Assembly: GCA_004154925.1 (NCBI GenBank)
Contig: QJNS01000009.1
Coordinates: 248,001-312,000 of the forward strand
Source of the DNA: Monosporascus cannonballus
Taxonomy: Eukaryota; Ascomycota; Sordariomycetes; Xylariales
Reading direction: 5' to 3'
DNA: 64,000 nt
Shown here piece after piece: positions 9,803 through 21,599 of this stretch (positions are counted from its first letter, which is position 1; each line of letters starts with the position of its first letter). A program made the translations under genes and the position numbers. A model generated the notes under the pieces. That model did no database searches and was not told where the DNA came from. It saw only the letters and a list, made by a program, of their open reading frames with translations.

Positions 9803-12800
9803 GAAGTAATTATTGTATTTTGCTTGTTTGCTTTTTACCCAATTATTCCTCCAAATAGCTTTATAACGTATGCTTAGGAACTTTTTCGGTCGATGGTATT
9901 GTTCGTAAAAAAAGCGTTGCTTTATATATCTATTAAATTCTCGCCGCCGAACTGCAAAGCCTATATTTTGGTTTTGATTAAGTTAAGTATAACTCGGTCT
10001 GCCGCTTTGTAATAGGCGGTATTTGGGTTTAAGTTAAATCGTGCTAATCGGGATACGGCAAAGGATATATCGGGTCGGGTGTTAGCCGTTACGTATAAAA
10101 TCGAACTTATTTTCTTTTAATATTTATTAACTGAATTTGGATGGGCCAAATTAGGGTTGGGTAATAACTTAAAAATAATTATCGGCGTATTTGGAAAATT
10201 ATTTAAACGTTTTTTAAGGATAAGATTAATTAACTTGTTTATGAAGTTAAATTGGGATAATCAGATTTTCCGCTTAACGCAGTTTTTAATTATTTCGATA
10301 CCGAAAAATTATTAAAGGTTCTTATTTCCTGAAAGGGTATATCGTTTCTTAATTTGTTAAATCGCCTAATCGACAAAATGTTAGCTTTTTTTGCGGTACG
10401 TAACGACAATATTATCGACATAAAAAAAAAAGCACCCCCTAACGAAAAAAGTAACAAAGCTTATGAAAAACGGGGTCAAATCCTAAGTCCTTTAATATGT
10501 TGGTAAAGTCTTTTTGTTACAATAACGGTAATTCCTTTAAGCCGTACAAAGCCTTCCTAATCCGTAAAACTTTGCCACGATATAAATGCCTTAAGGGCGT
10601 CTTTATATATACGTCGTAAAGGAGATTCGCGTAAACGAAAGCGTTAATAGCGTTATATTACTTAAGTTCTAAGTCAAATCGGGCTGCGATAATAATTAAC
10701 GTTCGGAAGGACCTTCCGGCAAGTATGGACGTATATATATTGCCATATACGCTTTTTAACTGTTAATTATTATGTATTACAAATCGTACTTTGCATTTTT
10801 GCAATTAACCGTCCTTGTCGAATTTGTAAACGTATACTTATATATATCTTAGGACCTGTTTTCCTTTAGCAAAAGACTAATTAACAATTTCCCAGGATTG
10901 CATATTTTTATAATTTTGTAAGTAAGCTTTTTTGGCTTTTAGAAACCTCTGCCTTAGCGGGTGTATACTTAGCTTTTTATGGCCTCGCGGCGGTGGAGGT
11001 AAGTTACGCCTATGTACCCGGTTTTACGACTTGGGTATCCTTTCGTATATTAATGGATTAAAGCTTTTCCGATTAGGGCGGCGCGTATTTCCGGTAATTA
11101 ATTTCCTTAAACTTCCGCAGTTTACCGGCCGGTTATCGAAAATCCCTATAAAGTGGGTTAGCCGTCCTGCATTAAAGGCGGTTTCCCATACCTTGTAATC
11201 GTTTCGTATAACACCATTTCGGTACGGAACATATAGGGAGCTTACGTTTACAACCCGTAGGATGCCCGCGTTTTTTACCGTTATTCTGGGTTGAATAATA
11301 TGATAGGAACCTAAGGCTACCTTTATTCCTTCCGTCGGCGCAATAATCGTAACAATTATTAGAGCAGACGCTGGAGGAGAAGATAGTTTAGGGGATAGGA
11401 ATGGCTCGAATACAGCGGTTATATAAGGGTAATCAGTCCTTTGCGAACAGGTTTGTTCTTACTTATCCTATGCGTTTTCTGCGCCAATGCCACTTTGTTC
11501 CAAAGCCTTCGGTCCAACCAGTAGCTGAATTATTCCGCTTAGATTTTTATCTTCCTTTTATATGTAAATATTTAGGTGGCGTATAACCTGATTAGGTATA
11601 AATACTTGTCGAAGGATACGTTGCAGCTGGTTTTCGCTAATATGGAGAAAGTTATCCTTAAGGTCTTTAATATCCTTAAAGAAGGTAACCTTTTCGTTAA
11701 ATTATACGTTTCGAATGGCGATAACCTTATTCGTTAAAAGGTTCTAAATTTCGTAAATATTCGTTGATCGGTAACCGACAAGGTAGCCGATTTAAGCCTT
11801 TGGGTTTAGTTTTTAAAATCTTTGTTTTTTTTTCATAACGGTTTTCGTTATAACATAGGCCATATAGCCGTAAGCTCGTAAGTGGGCTTGCTGGGGCTTG
11901 CGATTAAGCATTGCAATACCGTCTTTGTATGCCAGATAAGTGTAATAAATTTCGTATGGGTTTTATCAAAAAAGTCTGTATTTAGGGGTGCGGTTATATA
12001 GGTATATTGCCGCTTTGAAAATGTATACGATCAGGAATAAAGATAACTTAACGCTATTTCGTATTACGGTCGTTTTCTTCTTAATTATACCCTTTAAGCG
12101 CTTTATATTTCCGTTCTGGGCTTAGGTATAAGATGTTAAGGGTTCCAATTTAATATTAAAAAAAGGCGACTGCAATATGTTTCGAAGTAAATAATTCTTT
12201 AAAATTTCGTTATCGCATTCGATTACTTGTAAAAAAATTTTATCCTAATTCTTAAAAACGCTTAGGAGGTGTCGGAATGTATTAATTAAGGTATTTTATT
12301 TTTGGTTCTTAAGGTAAATATGCTAAATATAACCTAAGTACCTATCAGTAGCGAATATTACGTATTTATATTCTTCCGGGTTTTCCTTGAAGTTCGTAAA
12401 GTCGATAATTATTTTTTGGCCTAATCGGAAGGCCCCCTTTTTTGGTATGCGACGTATTTGCTTTTTAGCCTTTGTTTTGCCGTAAACCTGGCATTCGACC
12501 GTCGTAAGGCCTTTTAATTGCACCCCCCTTATATAGGACGGAAGTTAAGCGATCACTTTAGGACCTAAATAACCTAGGCGTAAATACCATATGGTTCCAT
12601 TGCCGGTACGTAATAATCATGTAATCCTTAAATTAATGTTTTGTTTATAGGTCGTAAATGTTATGTTGAAAGTTATTACGTTGATATCCTTAAAAACGAA
12701 TTGATTAAACTTATTTGTTAACGTAATAATAACTTGATTATATTTATTTCGAATATAATTGTTAATTTTTTTATTATTTTATTAGTATTTTTTTCCGGAG

Positions 12801-13600
12801 CTATCGGAATAATACTAAATTATATGCGAAGTTCTTATAATAAGTTACATTATATAGATATAACGTCCTTATACCGTTAGGGTTTCGAAATAATATATTT
12901 ACTTTTCCGTAGCTATTAATCGGAACGAAATTATTGCTTACGTATATTCTGTCGCCTTATACGGTAAGTTTATAGTTAAGGAACTTGTTGATTACGTTAA
13001 AGATATATATCGTCGATCCTAAGTCCAGGATGAAGGAATTTCTTAAGGGGTAAAACGAAACGCTTATTACGCTATGCGCGTAATTAATCAGAAAGTACGC
13101 TAGCACTCGTTTTACTTCCTTTAGGAATTATTCCGTCTTTAGATAATTAATTTTTCCATACCTTTCGATAACCGTTCGATTTTTTTTCAGGAATTAATTA
13201 AAGATAAGTCGTTAGTAAATTAGTTTTATTATTTCGTTATTAAAGCGGAAGCGTATTAGGGCCTTATTAAGGAATGCATAAAAACATTAAGGTAAGATAT
13301 GATAAGGATTTAAACAAACCTTATAACAAGTGCCGTAGGTATCCGATTTGTTGCGTTTTTTTTTTTGCTAGCATTTCGGTCCGAATAAGAACTTTTACAA
13401 TTACCTCGTTTCTGCCCTCGTACCGGAGTTCTTTTTCGCGGCTAGGGATCAATAGGCTTGGTTTTTTCCTAATTAGAATTATCCTAAACAAATAGGTCTA
13501 CCGGAGCCTTATGGAAAGTTAGAAATGTTGCCTTGATAGTTCGCGATATTAACGGGGGATGGGTTATAGCCTAATGGTCCAGAAGGTTAACTGCCACTTT
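9803..13600 (-). pseudogene. Copia pol (integrase and reverse transcriptase)
   Basis: On the minus strand the integrase start is open at 12,323-12,523: a CxxC remnant (CQVYGKTKAKKQIRRIP, second Cys now Tyr), then FRLGQKIIIDF and FATDRYLGYI, the copia integrase pattern with its first two Asp. The RT active site reads YVDNIVV at 10,411-10,422 (normally YVDD). The rest is broken by RIP stops, so boundaries are approximate. It continues at 2490-2016 beyond the gypsy insertion. Confidence 0.85.
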
Positions 13601-14712
13601 TTAAAAGTTAATCGTACCGTTGTCGATCTCGGCCTTTTTTACTATCTGGAAGGTGGTGGTCCATGTTCCAATTATAGGGGCTAATGCTGTACACAGGTCG
13701 TTAACCCATATAATCGTCTCTAGGAATTCGGAGTTGTTCAACTCCGGAAAAGTGGGTCTATCCCTATTCGAAGTGACGAAGATGGCAAAAGAATTCGTAA
13801 GACTTCCAAAAGTCTTCCAAAGTTTTCCAAAAGCTTTCCATTTGATTAATAATGGAAAATACTGATTAATAATGGAATGATAAAGCTTAATAAGCCATTC
13901 TTTACATATATATATAGCCCTGAATTTCCTCAGCTGTTGTTGGGCTTCCATAGCTTGAATACAGACAATTCTATCTTCTGCGACACACCTTGAGTCTCCC
14001 CTGGACGTTTTCCATACAAATCTTTGCAGGGTAGCCTCACCTTCTGTCTAAACTCTTAGATCGTCGTCTTCGTTTTTGGAACACCATGTCGCTATCCCAG
14101 GGCCATAATCTCTTGCCATTTCACGATCTATTCGTTTAACTTCTTGCCAGATTTCGATACTTACTTTAACGTTTCGCGATATTTTCGTTAGGTGTTAATC
14201 AGGAGCTTACTGTCGTATACCTTGCTTAATTCGGCCAGCTTGGCGTACCACTTCCGTACGTTTTTTCCAGGGAGGAGATTTATCTCCCTGATCGCTGGAG
14301 ATATTAACTCCAAGACCCATTTCGTTAGGTCGTTAACGCTTTTGCGGAAGGTATCGTATTTTCGATCTTTGAAGGTATATGCCGTAAAGTCCTGATTGTA
14401 GGCTTATCTGTTTTCGGTCGTTATCTTAAGGGTATTTGTTGGGTGTCCCGTGGGATTAATCTTTTCGGTGGTTCCTCCGGACGATAAGGACGATGATGGG
14501 GTGTTGGATTGCGTCGTATAGCGAATTCGTTTCTTGGGATAGGAGGTTATGTCGGGTTCTATTGGTTTGACAGGCCACGGAAGTAATTGATCAGGGTCGA
14601 TGAAGTCCCAAATGTCAAGCGCGCACGTTTTAGACTGGAATTCGCCCTTAAAGCGGTCCTAGTCCTTGGGTCCCTTGTAGATAACTAAGGACGTTAACGG
14701 TACGGTCGCCAT
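13601..14712 (-). pseudogene. Copia gag
   Basis: Starts at ATG 14,712-14,710 with MATVPLTSLVIYKGPKD, about 110 bp inside the 5' LTR, as expected for copia. It continues through a Ser/Thr-rich part (NTPSSSLSSGGTTEK), a helical part with FRKSVNDLTKWVLELI and GKNVRKWYAKLAELSK, and the open stretch 13,601-13,951 (EAQQQLRKFRAIYICKEW). Stops are TAG for TGG or CAG. Gag of copia elements forms the particle; this copy is non-functional. The gag/pol border is not resolved. Confidence 0.8.
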
Positions 14713-14822
14713 TATTGATATTGGAATGTATTGACAATTGCTACTGATATACAGCTTATATCGTCTTAGCAATAGCTGATCAATGAATATATATGCGAAT
14801 TGAACGAAATGAGACTCTTAAT

Positions 14823-14985
14823 TGTCAGATATAGGGGATCTCAGTTGTTGTTGTATTCAGCTAATTGCGTGCGCTTTCGCAACGCGTACAGCTTTAGTGT
14901 AGCTTAGGAACGGAGTATATATACTCCGTTCAGAAGGTGACCTTTCCGTATTTGGTGTGCTATAGCACACCCTGGCTAGCTGACA
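14823..14985 (-). repeat. Copia 5' LTR (163 bp)
   Basis: Differs from the 1814-1976 copy at one visible site (GCTTTCGC against GCTCTCGC). Carries the same two palindromes (first at 14,910-14,929). Followed by target duplication GGACC at 14,986-14,990. Confidence 0.93.
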
Positions 14986-14990
14986 GGACC

Positions 14991-15159
14991 TTTCCGTATA
15001 TGGGAAGCGCTCCGCTGTGATGATATGCACAGCTAGTCCTTATAAGGTGGATTAAGGTGTCCAAACCCCAATTGGGGGTTTGGAATTGCTGACCTTTTGG
15101 TATTGTGGCTAGCGTCGCACCTTCGTTATCTCACATCCGCACCCTCCAGCTAGCTGACA
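14991..15159 (-). repeat. Right part of the outer copia-type LTR
   Basis: Continues the LTR broken at 1813 (TTTCCGTATATGGG parallels TTTCCGTATTTGG of the inner LTR) and ends CTAGCTGACA. Contains the hairpin CCAAACCCC/GGGGTTTGG at 15,061-15,083. Confidence 0.65.
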
Positions 15160-15765
15160 TTTACAGCTGCATATATACTGGAGCTGCTACGGTGGACTAG
15201 ACCGTAACAATATTACAGTCTAGCGACAAAACGTTATTACTTTATTTAACAGAAACGTATATTAATTAAATGAAATTATTTTAAAAAGTTCATATTAAAA
15301 TTGGAATTAAAATACATTTTCGGTCCGCGGATATTTAATTTATTCTTATTCTTAATATATGTTAATAATAACAGAAATAAAACTAATTATAAAAATGCAG
15401 CGGTTTTATTATAGCTGTAAGTATTAGATAATTAAGTTTAAGAATAAAATAGGCCTTTTAACTATTATTAAACGTTATTTTGGTTTTTATTAACTTTTTA
15501 TATTACGTTTATTATTATTTTCTATTCATAGTTATTAATATTTATTTCACATCAAAATTTATTAGTTACAAAAATCTTACTTTAAACTTTTATTAAAACA
15601 TATCGAAATAGAAAAAAAAGTAAAGTAAAAATAGTAGTAAGTCTTTGCAATCTATTAATAATTTATGAATTAATTTGCGTTTTATTATTCCACTATTTTC
15701 AGTATCGTAATAATGGTTAAATTTAAAATGAAACTTTTAGCATGTTAAATAATTTTCGTTCGTCT
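15160..15765. other. AT-rich stretch, nothing recognised
   Basis: AT-rich, stop-dense in all frames. A short less AT-rich part (15,160-15,235) follows the LTR end. No motif found. Confidence 0.5.
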
Positions 15766-16125
15766 GGACCTGTTTAGAATCACCAGTTTTTTCCAGCTAT
15801 TAATGTTGAAAGAGCTAGTTTGAAATACCTCGAACAGTTTGCTACTTCTGTTTCTAATCACTTATAAATAGGTGGTGCTAAAAATTTACGAACTAGCCAT
15901 AAACGACAACCTCAGAAAACGTAAGGGGCTGCTAAGAAACCTGTAATTAAGGATCGGCGCTACTCTCGAGAATAACGTCGCGGAAATACCTACTATGGTA
16001 TCAGGCAAAATATTTATCACACTGTCAGGTAGCCGTGGGTTGCGCTAGTAGCCACACTACCCAAATTAGATGTAGCTTTTACATGGGTGAACCGCATTTT
16101 GCAACCCCTAATCCAAGGTAGGTTA
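15766..16125 (+). pseudogene. RIP-decayed fragment of an unknown ORF
   Basis: One frame reads like protein for about 118 codons if six TAA/TAG codons are taken as mutated CAA/CAG: FPAINVERASLKYLEQF, then a basic part (SHKRQPQKT, GAAKKPVIKDRRYSRE, RRGNTYYGIRQ) and VATLPKLDVAFTWVNR. The basic, Gln/Arg-rich middle suggests a nucleic-acid-binding protein, perhaps a retroelement ORF, but I recognise no domain. Confidence 0.35.
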
Positions 16126-16600
16126 TTACTAAGTGGGTCTCCTAGCTAGAATACCTAATAGGTAATAAAAATTACCCACAACACCATAGTAAAGAAGGGT
16201 CGCTAGCGTTTCGGATAACCCTTATCTGTATACTGCTACTGTCTTTTAGGCATAGGCTTACTCCTAGTATAATTCTTAGCTAGCTATGGGTGGGGGAAAA
16301 GTCTTCGTAGCGTGCCTGTATATACTAAAAATGCTACTCAATTCGCTATCCACTTCATCTCCAGAACACGAGCAAAACCGGCCTGGTCGGTGCTGGCGAG
16401 TGGAGAGGGATGCCTCCTAAATACGAGCATGCTAAGGGAGCAAAACGGGCTGAGCTCGAAGCAGGGAATCTCGCAGGACGGCATCTATAAAGAAGAGGCC
16501 ATTGTCAAGATGTGTAGGTTTTCCGTCCTTACCACCACTCTCGCTTACCATCTCTTATACGATTGCTTCACCAGTCACTCCCTTATCTTAGCCGTTGGCT
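16126..16600. other. Upstream region of the tyrosinase gene
   Basis: Composition rises from AT-rich to balanced around 16,310. The open frame at 16,312-16,656 has no recognisable protein features and is more likely promoter and 5' UTR of the gene that follows. Confidence 0.4.
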
Positions 16601-16613
16601 TGAGGCGGCCCTC

Positions 16614-16619
16614 TATAAA
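16614..16619 (+). promoter_or_regulatory. TATA box candidate of the tyrosinase gene
   Basis: TATAAA in the context CCCTCTATAAATC, 40 bp before the first ATG (16,659). Position is plausible for a short 5' UTR. Confidence 0.45.
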
Positions 16620-16658
16620 TCAACCCATTCGTCGCATATTCAGAACTTACTTCTAATC

Positions 16659-17799
16659 ATGATGCTTCCCCGCTCGATCCTGCCCATATTCTCTCTCGCG
16701 GTGGCCGTTGCCGCGAGCGCCCACCCCCCGAGCTGATGGCCCCTGCACCAACCCGGCCGTCCGTAAGGAGTGGCGCGAGCTCACCAACGCCGAAAAGGCC
16801 GAGTATCTCCGTGCCGCCATGTGTCTGCGCGAGCTCCCCAAGGCGAAGTACGCCGACATCGACGCTGTCACCACGCGCATGGACGACTTGGTCTATACAC
16901 ACTTTTCCCTCAATTCTGAAATCCACTTCGTGGCTAACTTCCTCCCGTGGCACCGCTGGTATGTGAAACTGCATGAGGACCTACTACGCACAGAATGTGG
17001 CTTCACCGGTACACAGCCGTACTGGGATTGGAGCATTGACGCCGACAACAAGGACGTGCCTAATTCGCCTGTCTTTGACCCCGTCACCGGTTTCGGCGGT
17101 GACGGCAAGCGCACCGGGAGCAACGAGCCGGGTTTCCAGCGTTGCGTGGTCGATGGCCCCTTTGCCAATACGAACCTGACGCTGGCTATGGGGTGGCCTA
17201 ACATGAACGACCCCGGTAACCGCCTGCACTGCCTTACGCGCGAGTTTAACGGTGGTTTGGGCAACGATGAAAACGGCGAGGCCATTATTGGCGACATGCA
17301 GGTAGCGGCGTACAACTCTAATGTTATGAGGATCATCTACGACTTCGACAATTATGCGGATATGCATGAAATGCTCGAGGGATTGCCGCACGCACAAAGT
17401 TTGTCGCTCTCTACCTTTCCCACTTTGCGGGAAATATACTAACATATCTGTAGTTCATAGCGTGATCTTTGGCGATATGGGCCCCGCCACCTCGCCCAAC
17501 GAGCCTCTGTTTTTCCTGCACCACGCTAATGTTGACCGTGCCTGGGCTAAGGTACGCATTCCCTCTTTGGTTTTTGCTACGATAGCGAAGTGTGCAGTTG
17601 CTGACTCCCACCACAGTGGCAGGGCCGCAACGCCACCCGCTTGGCTGATTACACCGGGTTCCAAGACAGCGACAAGATCTTTCCGGCCTCGATTACTGAC
17701 ACCATGCCCATACTGGAGCTTGGTAACACTGAACCCATTGTCAAGGACTACATGGACATCCAGGCCGGCCCTTTATGCTACACCTACTCGTCCATGTAG
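16659..17799 (+). CDS. Secreted fungal tyrosinase, one-base frameshift near start
   Basis: A copper monooxygenase that oxidises phenols to quinones. Three exons: 16,659-17,398, 17,454-17,551 and 17,617-17,799; introns of 55 and 65 bp have GT/AG ends and CTAAC or CTGAC branch sites. The first 20 or so codons (MMLPRSILPIFSLAVAVAAS) form a signal peptide, but this frame hits TGA because of a run of six C at 16,723-16,728. With one C fewer the signal joins the mature frame and the total is 1,020 bp (339 aa). Copper site A: THF, then EIHFVANFLPWHRWY (16,900-16,965). Copper site B: LPHAQ/IHSVIFGDM across intron 1 and FFLHHANVDRAW (17,510-17,547). C-terminus ends SSM. The mature part has no stop and all expected His residues, so this is either a recent frameshift or a homopolymer error. 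AT-rich repeats lie on both sides. Confidence 0.88.
17399..17453 (+). other. Tyrosinase intron 1
   Basis: 55 bp, GTTTGT...CTAACATATCTGTAG. Removing it joins LPHAQ to IHSVIFGDM, placing the two His of copper site B at the usual spacing. Confidence 0.85.
17552..17616 (+). other. Tyrosinase intron 2
   Basis: 65 bp, GTACGC...CTGACTCCCACCACAG. Removing it gives DRAWAKWQGRNATRLADY, with the conserved Trp two residues after Lys. Confidence 0.85.
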
Positions 17800-18461
17800 G
17801 CTGTTGTGCTAGCAGGTTGCTTGAACCCGGCTTTTTCCAGGATCCATCGTAATGCGGCGTACATGATAGCTATATACTTAAACCGAAGAGCAACCATATA
17901 ACTAACCCCCCGTGGCTCTAGATAAACAGGACGTTTTAAATTAAAAGTTAGCATATAACCGCTCTTATTAAAAACTGGAAAGATTTCAACATATAAAAAT
18001 AAAAGGCAAAATGAAAATATATAAAATAGCTTGGTTTTTACTACTAAAGTGAGAAATAAATATAAGCCATTTTAAATTAATAGTTTAATTTTTATCAAGG
18101 AAATAATCGAGGAAAACATAAAGTATTTATAAATAAAATTTCGAGAAAAGAAAGATATTGCTTATAAGTATTACTACGAAACAAATATTAGAAAAAGGTT
18201 AGAATTCATATAAAGAGACTTGCCGATAAAGAGAAGTTTAAGTTTTAGAAAAGTGTAAGGAATTAATTTAAAGATTATTAATTTGTCAAAATTAAAGAAT
18301 TCAGATATAATATATATTGTAATAAAGATTTTATAAATAAATTGAAATTTAAAAAGAACTGGTATTTTAAAAGTTTCATATAAATTATTTTCAATTATTA
18401 TTACTAGTATTTAAAGTATCTTCTTCGATATGTAATATTTTATTAATTTAATTAAATATTT
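17800..18461. other. AT-rich stretch after tyrosinase, nothing recognised
   Basis: Composition drops to AT-rich within about 80 bp of the stop codon. No coding signal or repeat terminus recognised. Confidence 0.5.
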
Positions 18462-18822
18462 TATTATAATCTAACGGTTTTGGATTTACTACAAACGGTC
18501 GGGGCTATTAGAAAAGCTAAACCCTATCCAAGCCAAGATATTACGTAACTGGCTTAGAGGTCTTAAGATGCCAAGCACCTTAAGCCCCATAAGTTAGCCA
18601 GAGGGCTTAAAGGGCTTAAGAGCTTAAGCCGTTTAAGCACCTTAAGCCAAAATAAAAATATATACCTTTATTAATTTCATATTGTAAAAAGTTTCAGGCA
18701 ATAATAATATATTATTATCCAAAATATTTGTGGTATTAAGAAACGTAATACGTTATTATATTTACTGATATAAATCCGTATCACTTAAATTTAATAATTA
18801 ATTAAATTATTTGACCGTTATA
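18462..18822 (+). repeat. Chromovirus 2 5' LTR
   Basis: Contains the family core with repeated TTAAGC/CTTAAG words at 18,560-18,650. About 35 bp shorter than the 3' LTR. Confidence 0.75.
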
Positions 18823-19559
18823 CGTTATAAGTTTTTCTTTAATAATGCCGTTACATTTTGAATAATATTACGAATATTATATTTATTAATAAATAATTCA
18901 AATAACTTATTTGTTAAGTTTTCAATAATTCGGATATTAAAATAAAATCCGAAAAAAGCAATAATTTTGTTTTTTTTTTGCACAAATTTTTAATTTCTAG
19001 ATATTATAAACGAACTTATTTTTCAATTTCAGAAAAATAATATTAATTTTATAACATTTTTCTAAACCGCCTATAAGAAGCTTAAGGAGAAAGAAAAGGC
19101 TTTTAAAACGGAAAAGCCTTTTTGCATAAGCCAGGTTATTAAGCTGAATTTTACTAAAGAGTTAAAAAAATCCTTAAACCCTTTAAGCTGGAACTTTTTA
19201 ATAGAACCTTAATTAAATTATAATTATTTATAATTTAATGCCGAATTTGCTTCAGGTATTTTTCTATTTAACTTATTACGTTTATTGTACGAATCGAATT
19301 TGTAATTAGATAACTTACCGAAAACGCAATTATTTGACTTAAGCCTACTATAAGAAAATATATTATGTTATTAATAAAAATAAAACTTAAAAATAACAGA
19401 AACTTATAACGATTACGATTAATTGGAATAAGTATTAATAAAACTTTTTGAAATAGTAAATGAGAAATAAAAACCAAACTATAAATCCAGGAATTACGAT
19501 AAAAAGAAGTAATATTGGATTGCAGTAATATATGCATTTAGTTGGGTTTAAATTAAATT

Positions 19560-20000
19560 AGATATAAAGAGTATTAAGAATTAACCTTTCCGATAACTTA
19601 AAAAAAAAATATAAGAAAGTTTTTAACATTTAATCAGCCAATTTATTTATCGAATTATGTCGTTATAATAATTAAAATTAACGACCGGTAATATGCCTAA
19701 CGTATTAAAGGTATTAATAAGAAAAATAATAATAAGTCTTGATATCCGGCTAATATTAGTGATTTTCGACGCCATAATAGTTTTACAGTATAAAACTGGG
19801 ACCTATAAAGCTTAAGATAATACAAAAAGAATTAAAACTAGACCAAATGTTTTAATTGTAACAAAATAAGGTATAAAACAACACAGTGTAAGGTACTTAA
19901 AAAACTCTGTTAGGATAATTAAAAACCCGTACCTAAAAGATATTTTAGAAACGTTTAAAAAAAGGCAAATAATATTATTAATATAATTCAGGTTAAATAC
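19560..20000 (+). pseudogene. Chromovirus 2 gag remnant with zinc knuckle
   Basis: KCFNCNKIRYKTTQCK at about 19,845-19,892 fits CX2CX4HX4C if GH became RY (both are single transitions). The rest of gag cannot be followed reliably. Confidence 0.6.
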
Positions 20001-21599
20001 GTATCCGGGCCCTGGTGGCAAAAGGTTTAATGAAAAAATACGAAAAGCTAAAACTCTAGCTTAATAAAGATCGCAATTATAATAAAAGAAATTATACGGA
20101 TAATTACGGAAATATTAGAATTAAATAAAGAATATTGCCTTAAAACTTCTAATGGATATATTAAAAAATACGCCATATACTATTAACGACAGAAATACCT
20201 GAATTATAAAAAATAAAAATAATACATTTACGGAAATGTTATTTATATATATTATAAAATATTCGATTTTCTAAATTATCCCGAAAATAATATAAACGAT
20301 AAATAATGGTACCGATATTTACGATTTATAGCCTTAGAAAATGACATTTATTAATAGGTCGAAATGAAAAACAAATTGGAAAAGAATAATGCTCGCAAAA
20401 AAACCTTTTTTTTGTAAATAATATAATTACCAAACGAAAAAAAAAGTTAATCCAACATACGGTACAAAGTACTACCATAAAGTTATTACGGGTTTCTATT
20501 TTCAATTATTATTTATTATAGATCCCAACGAAAAAAAGCTATTGAGGAGGGGGGTAGGTTAATTTGCCAGCAAATTTTAGACCGATAATTAATATAACGC
20601 ATAATCAGATACGGTCAAAATTATAAGAAAATATTTTACTTAACAAAGAAAAGAATTATAACGAAATTAAAAATAATGAAAATAATGTAAAAGAATATTA
20701 CGCCAGTAATAACGATAAATATAATAACTTAACGCGTAATATATAAAAATATAAAAAAGTTTCAGTGAACTTAAAAAAGAATTAAAAAAGAAAAATTACT
20801 TGTAAAAAAGCTGTAAAATAACGAAACCTTGAAAAGTTAAAAGAAATTACTAAAAAAAAAGCTTTAAACGTAACGATAAAAGCTGTTAATAATCTCATTA
20901 CCTTGAATATATGAATCGAAACTTACTGGTATATCGCAATAATGGATTACGGAGCTTTAAGCAGAAAGTATATTATACTAAATAGAGCTAACGAATTTAA
21001 ACTATCATAGAAATATAAGTTAAAATCTGATACAATTACGAATATCGAAAGTTGAAAATTTGTTTATAATAACGAGAATATTATTCATAAATTAATTACC
21101 GTAAATCTTATATTTAAAAATAATATTAAATAATTAATTTCGACATCGTATTGTTTAAAAATTACGATAAAATTTTAATATTATTATAAATACGTCAATA
21201 TAGGATTTTATTTAACGGAAAATTAATCAAGTAAAATTTATATTATTCCTTATTAAGAAATAAAAAATTAATATACAATCTTAATATTCGATGAAGAATA
21301 ATAACGAATACAGATATAAAACTACGACAGAAATCTTATTACTTAAAAATATAAAATATAAAAAATGAGGATTAAAAAATATGACGTATTATTGTTGTTA
21401 ACAAAACCAAATTAAGGTCATTAAATAACGTTTTAAAATAAGAGGCTTAAAATTTTAAAGTTTAATTAATATATTGATATAATATTATAGATATAAAGAG
21501 GGTTTTAAGACAACTCCTAACGAAAATATCAAAATATAACAAATAAAATTATAAAATAATTCTTAAAACAGACTTATTAACAAAGTTCTACCTTATTTA

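Larger units (their letters stand above)
1814..14985 (-). mobile_element. Ty1/copia retrotransposon, minus strand, interrupted
   Basis: Two 163 bp LTRs (1814-1976 and 14,823-14,985) start TGTCAG, end GCTGACA and differ at one base that I can see. They are flanked by the 5 bp duplication GGACC. Without the nested gypsy (2491-9797 plus its TTATG duplication) the element is about 5.86 kb, normal for copia. Reading on the minus strand gives gag from ATG 14,712, integrase (12,323-12,523), reverse transcriptase YVDN at 10,411-10,422, and the RNase H end at 2016-2228. A purine-rich tract (AAGGCGTTAAGGGGGTA on the minus strand) sits just before the 3' LTR. The interior is full of C-to-T/G-to-A stops, so it is dead. 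Confidence 0.95.

Noticed and set aside
16653..17445. Minus-strand open frames opposite the tyrosinase (16,657-16,974, 16,893-17,336, 16,984-17,445)
   Set aside because: They mirror the GC-rich coding strand and have no motifs, while the plus strand has both copper sites and two well-formed introns.
18560..18650. Repeated TTAAGC words as a CRISPR-like array
   Set aside because: Units are too short and irregular, lie inside LTRs, and the genome is fungal.
19268..20021. Minus-strand hydrophobic frames in chromovirus 2 (19,268-19,537, 19,812-20,021)
   Set aside because: AT-rich DNA gives Ile/Leu/Phe-rich frames that look like membrane proteins; they lie opposite the gag and zinc-knuckle region.
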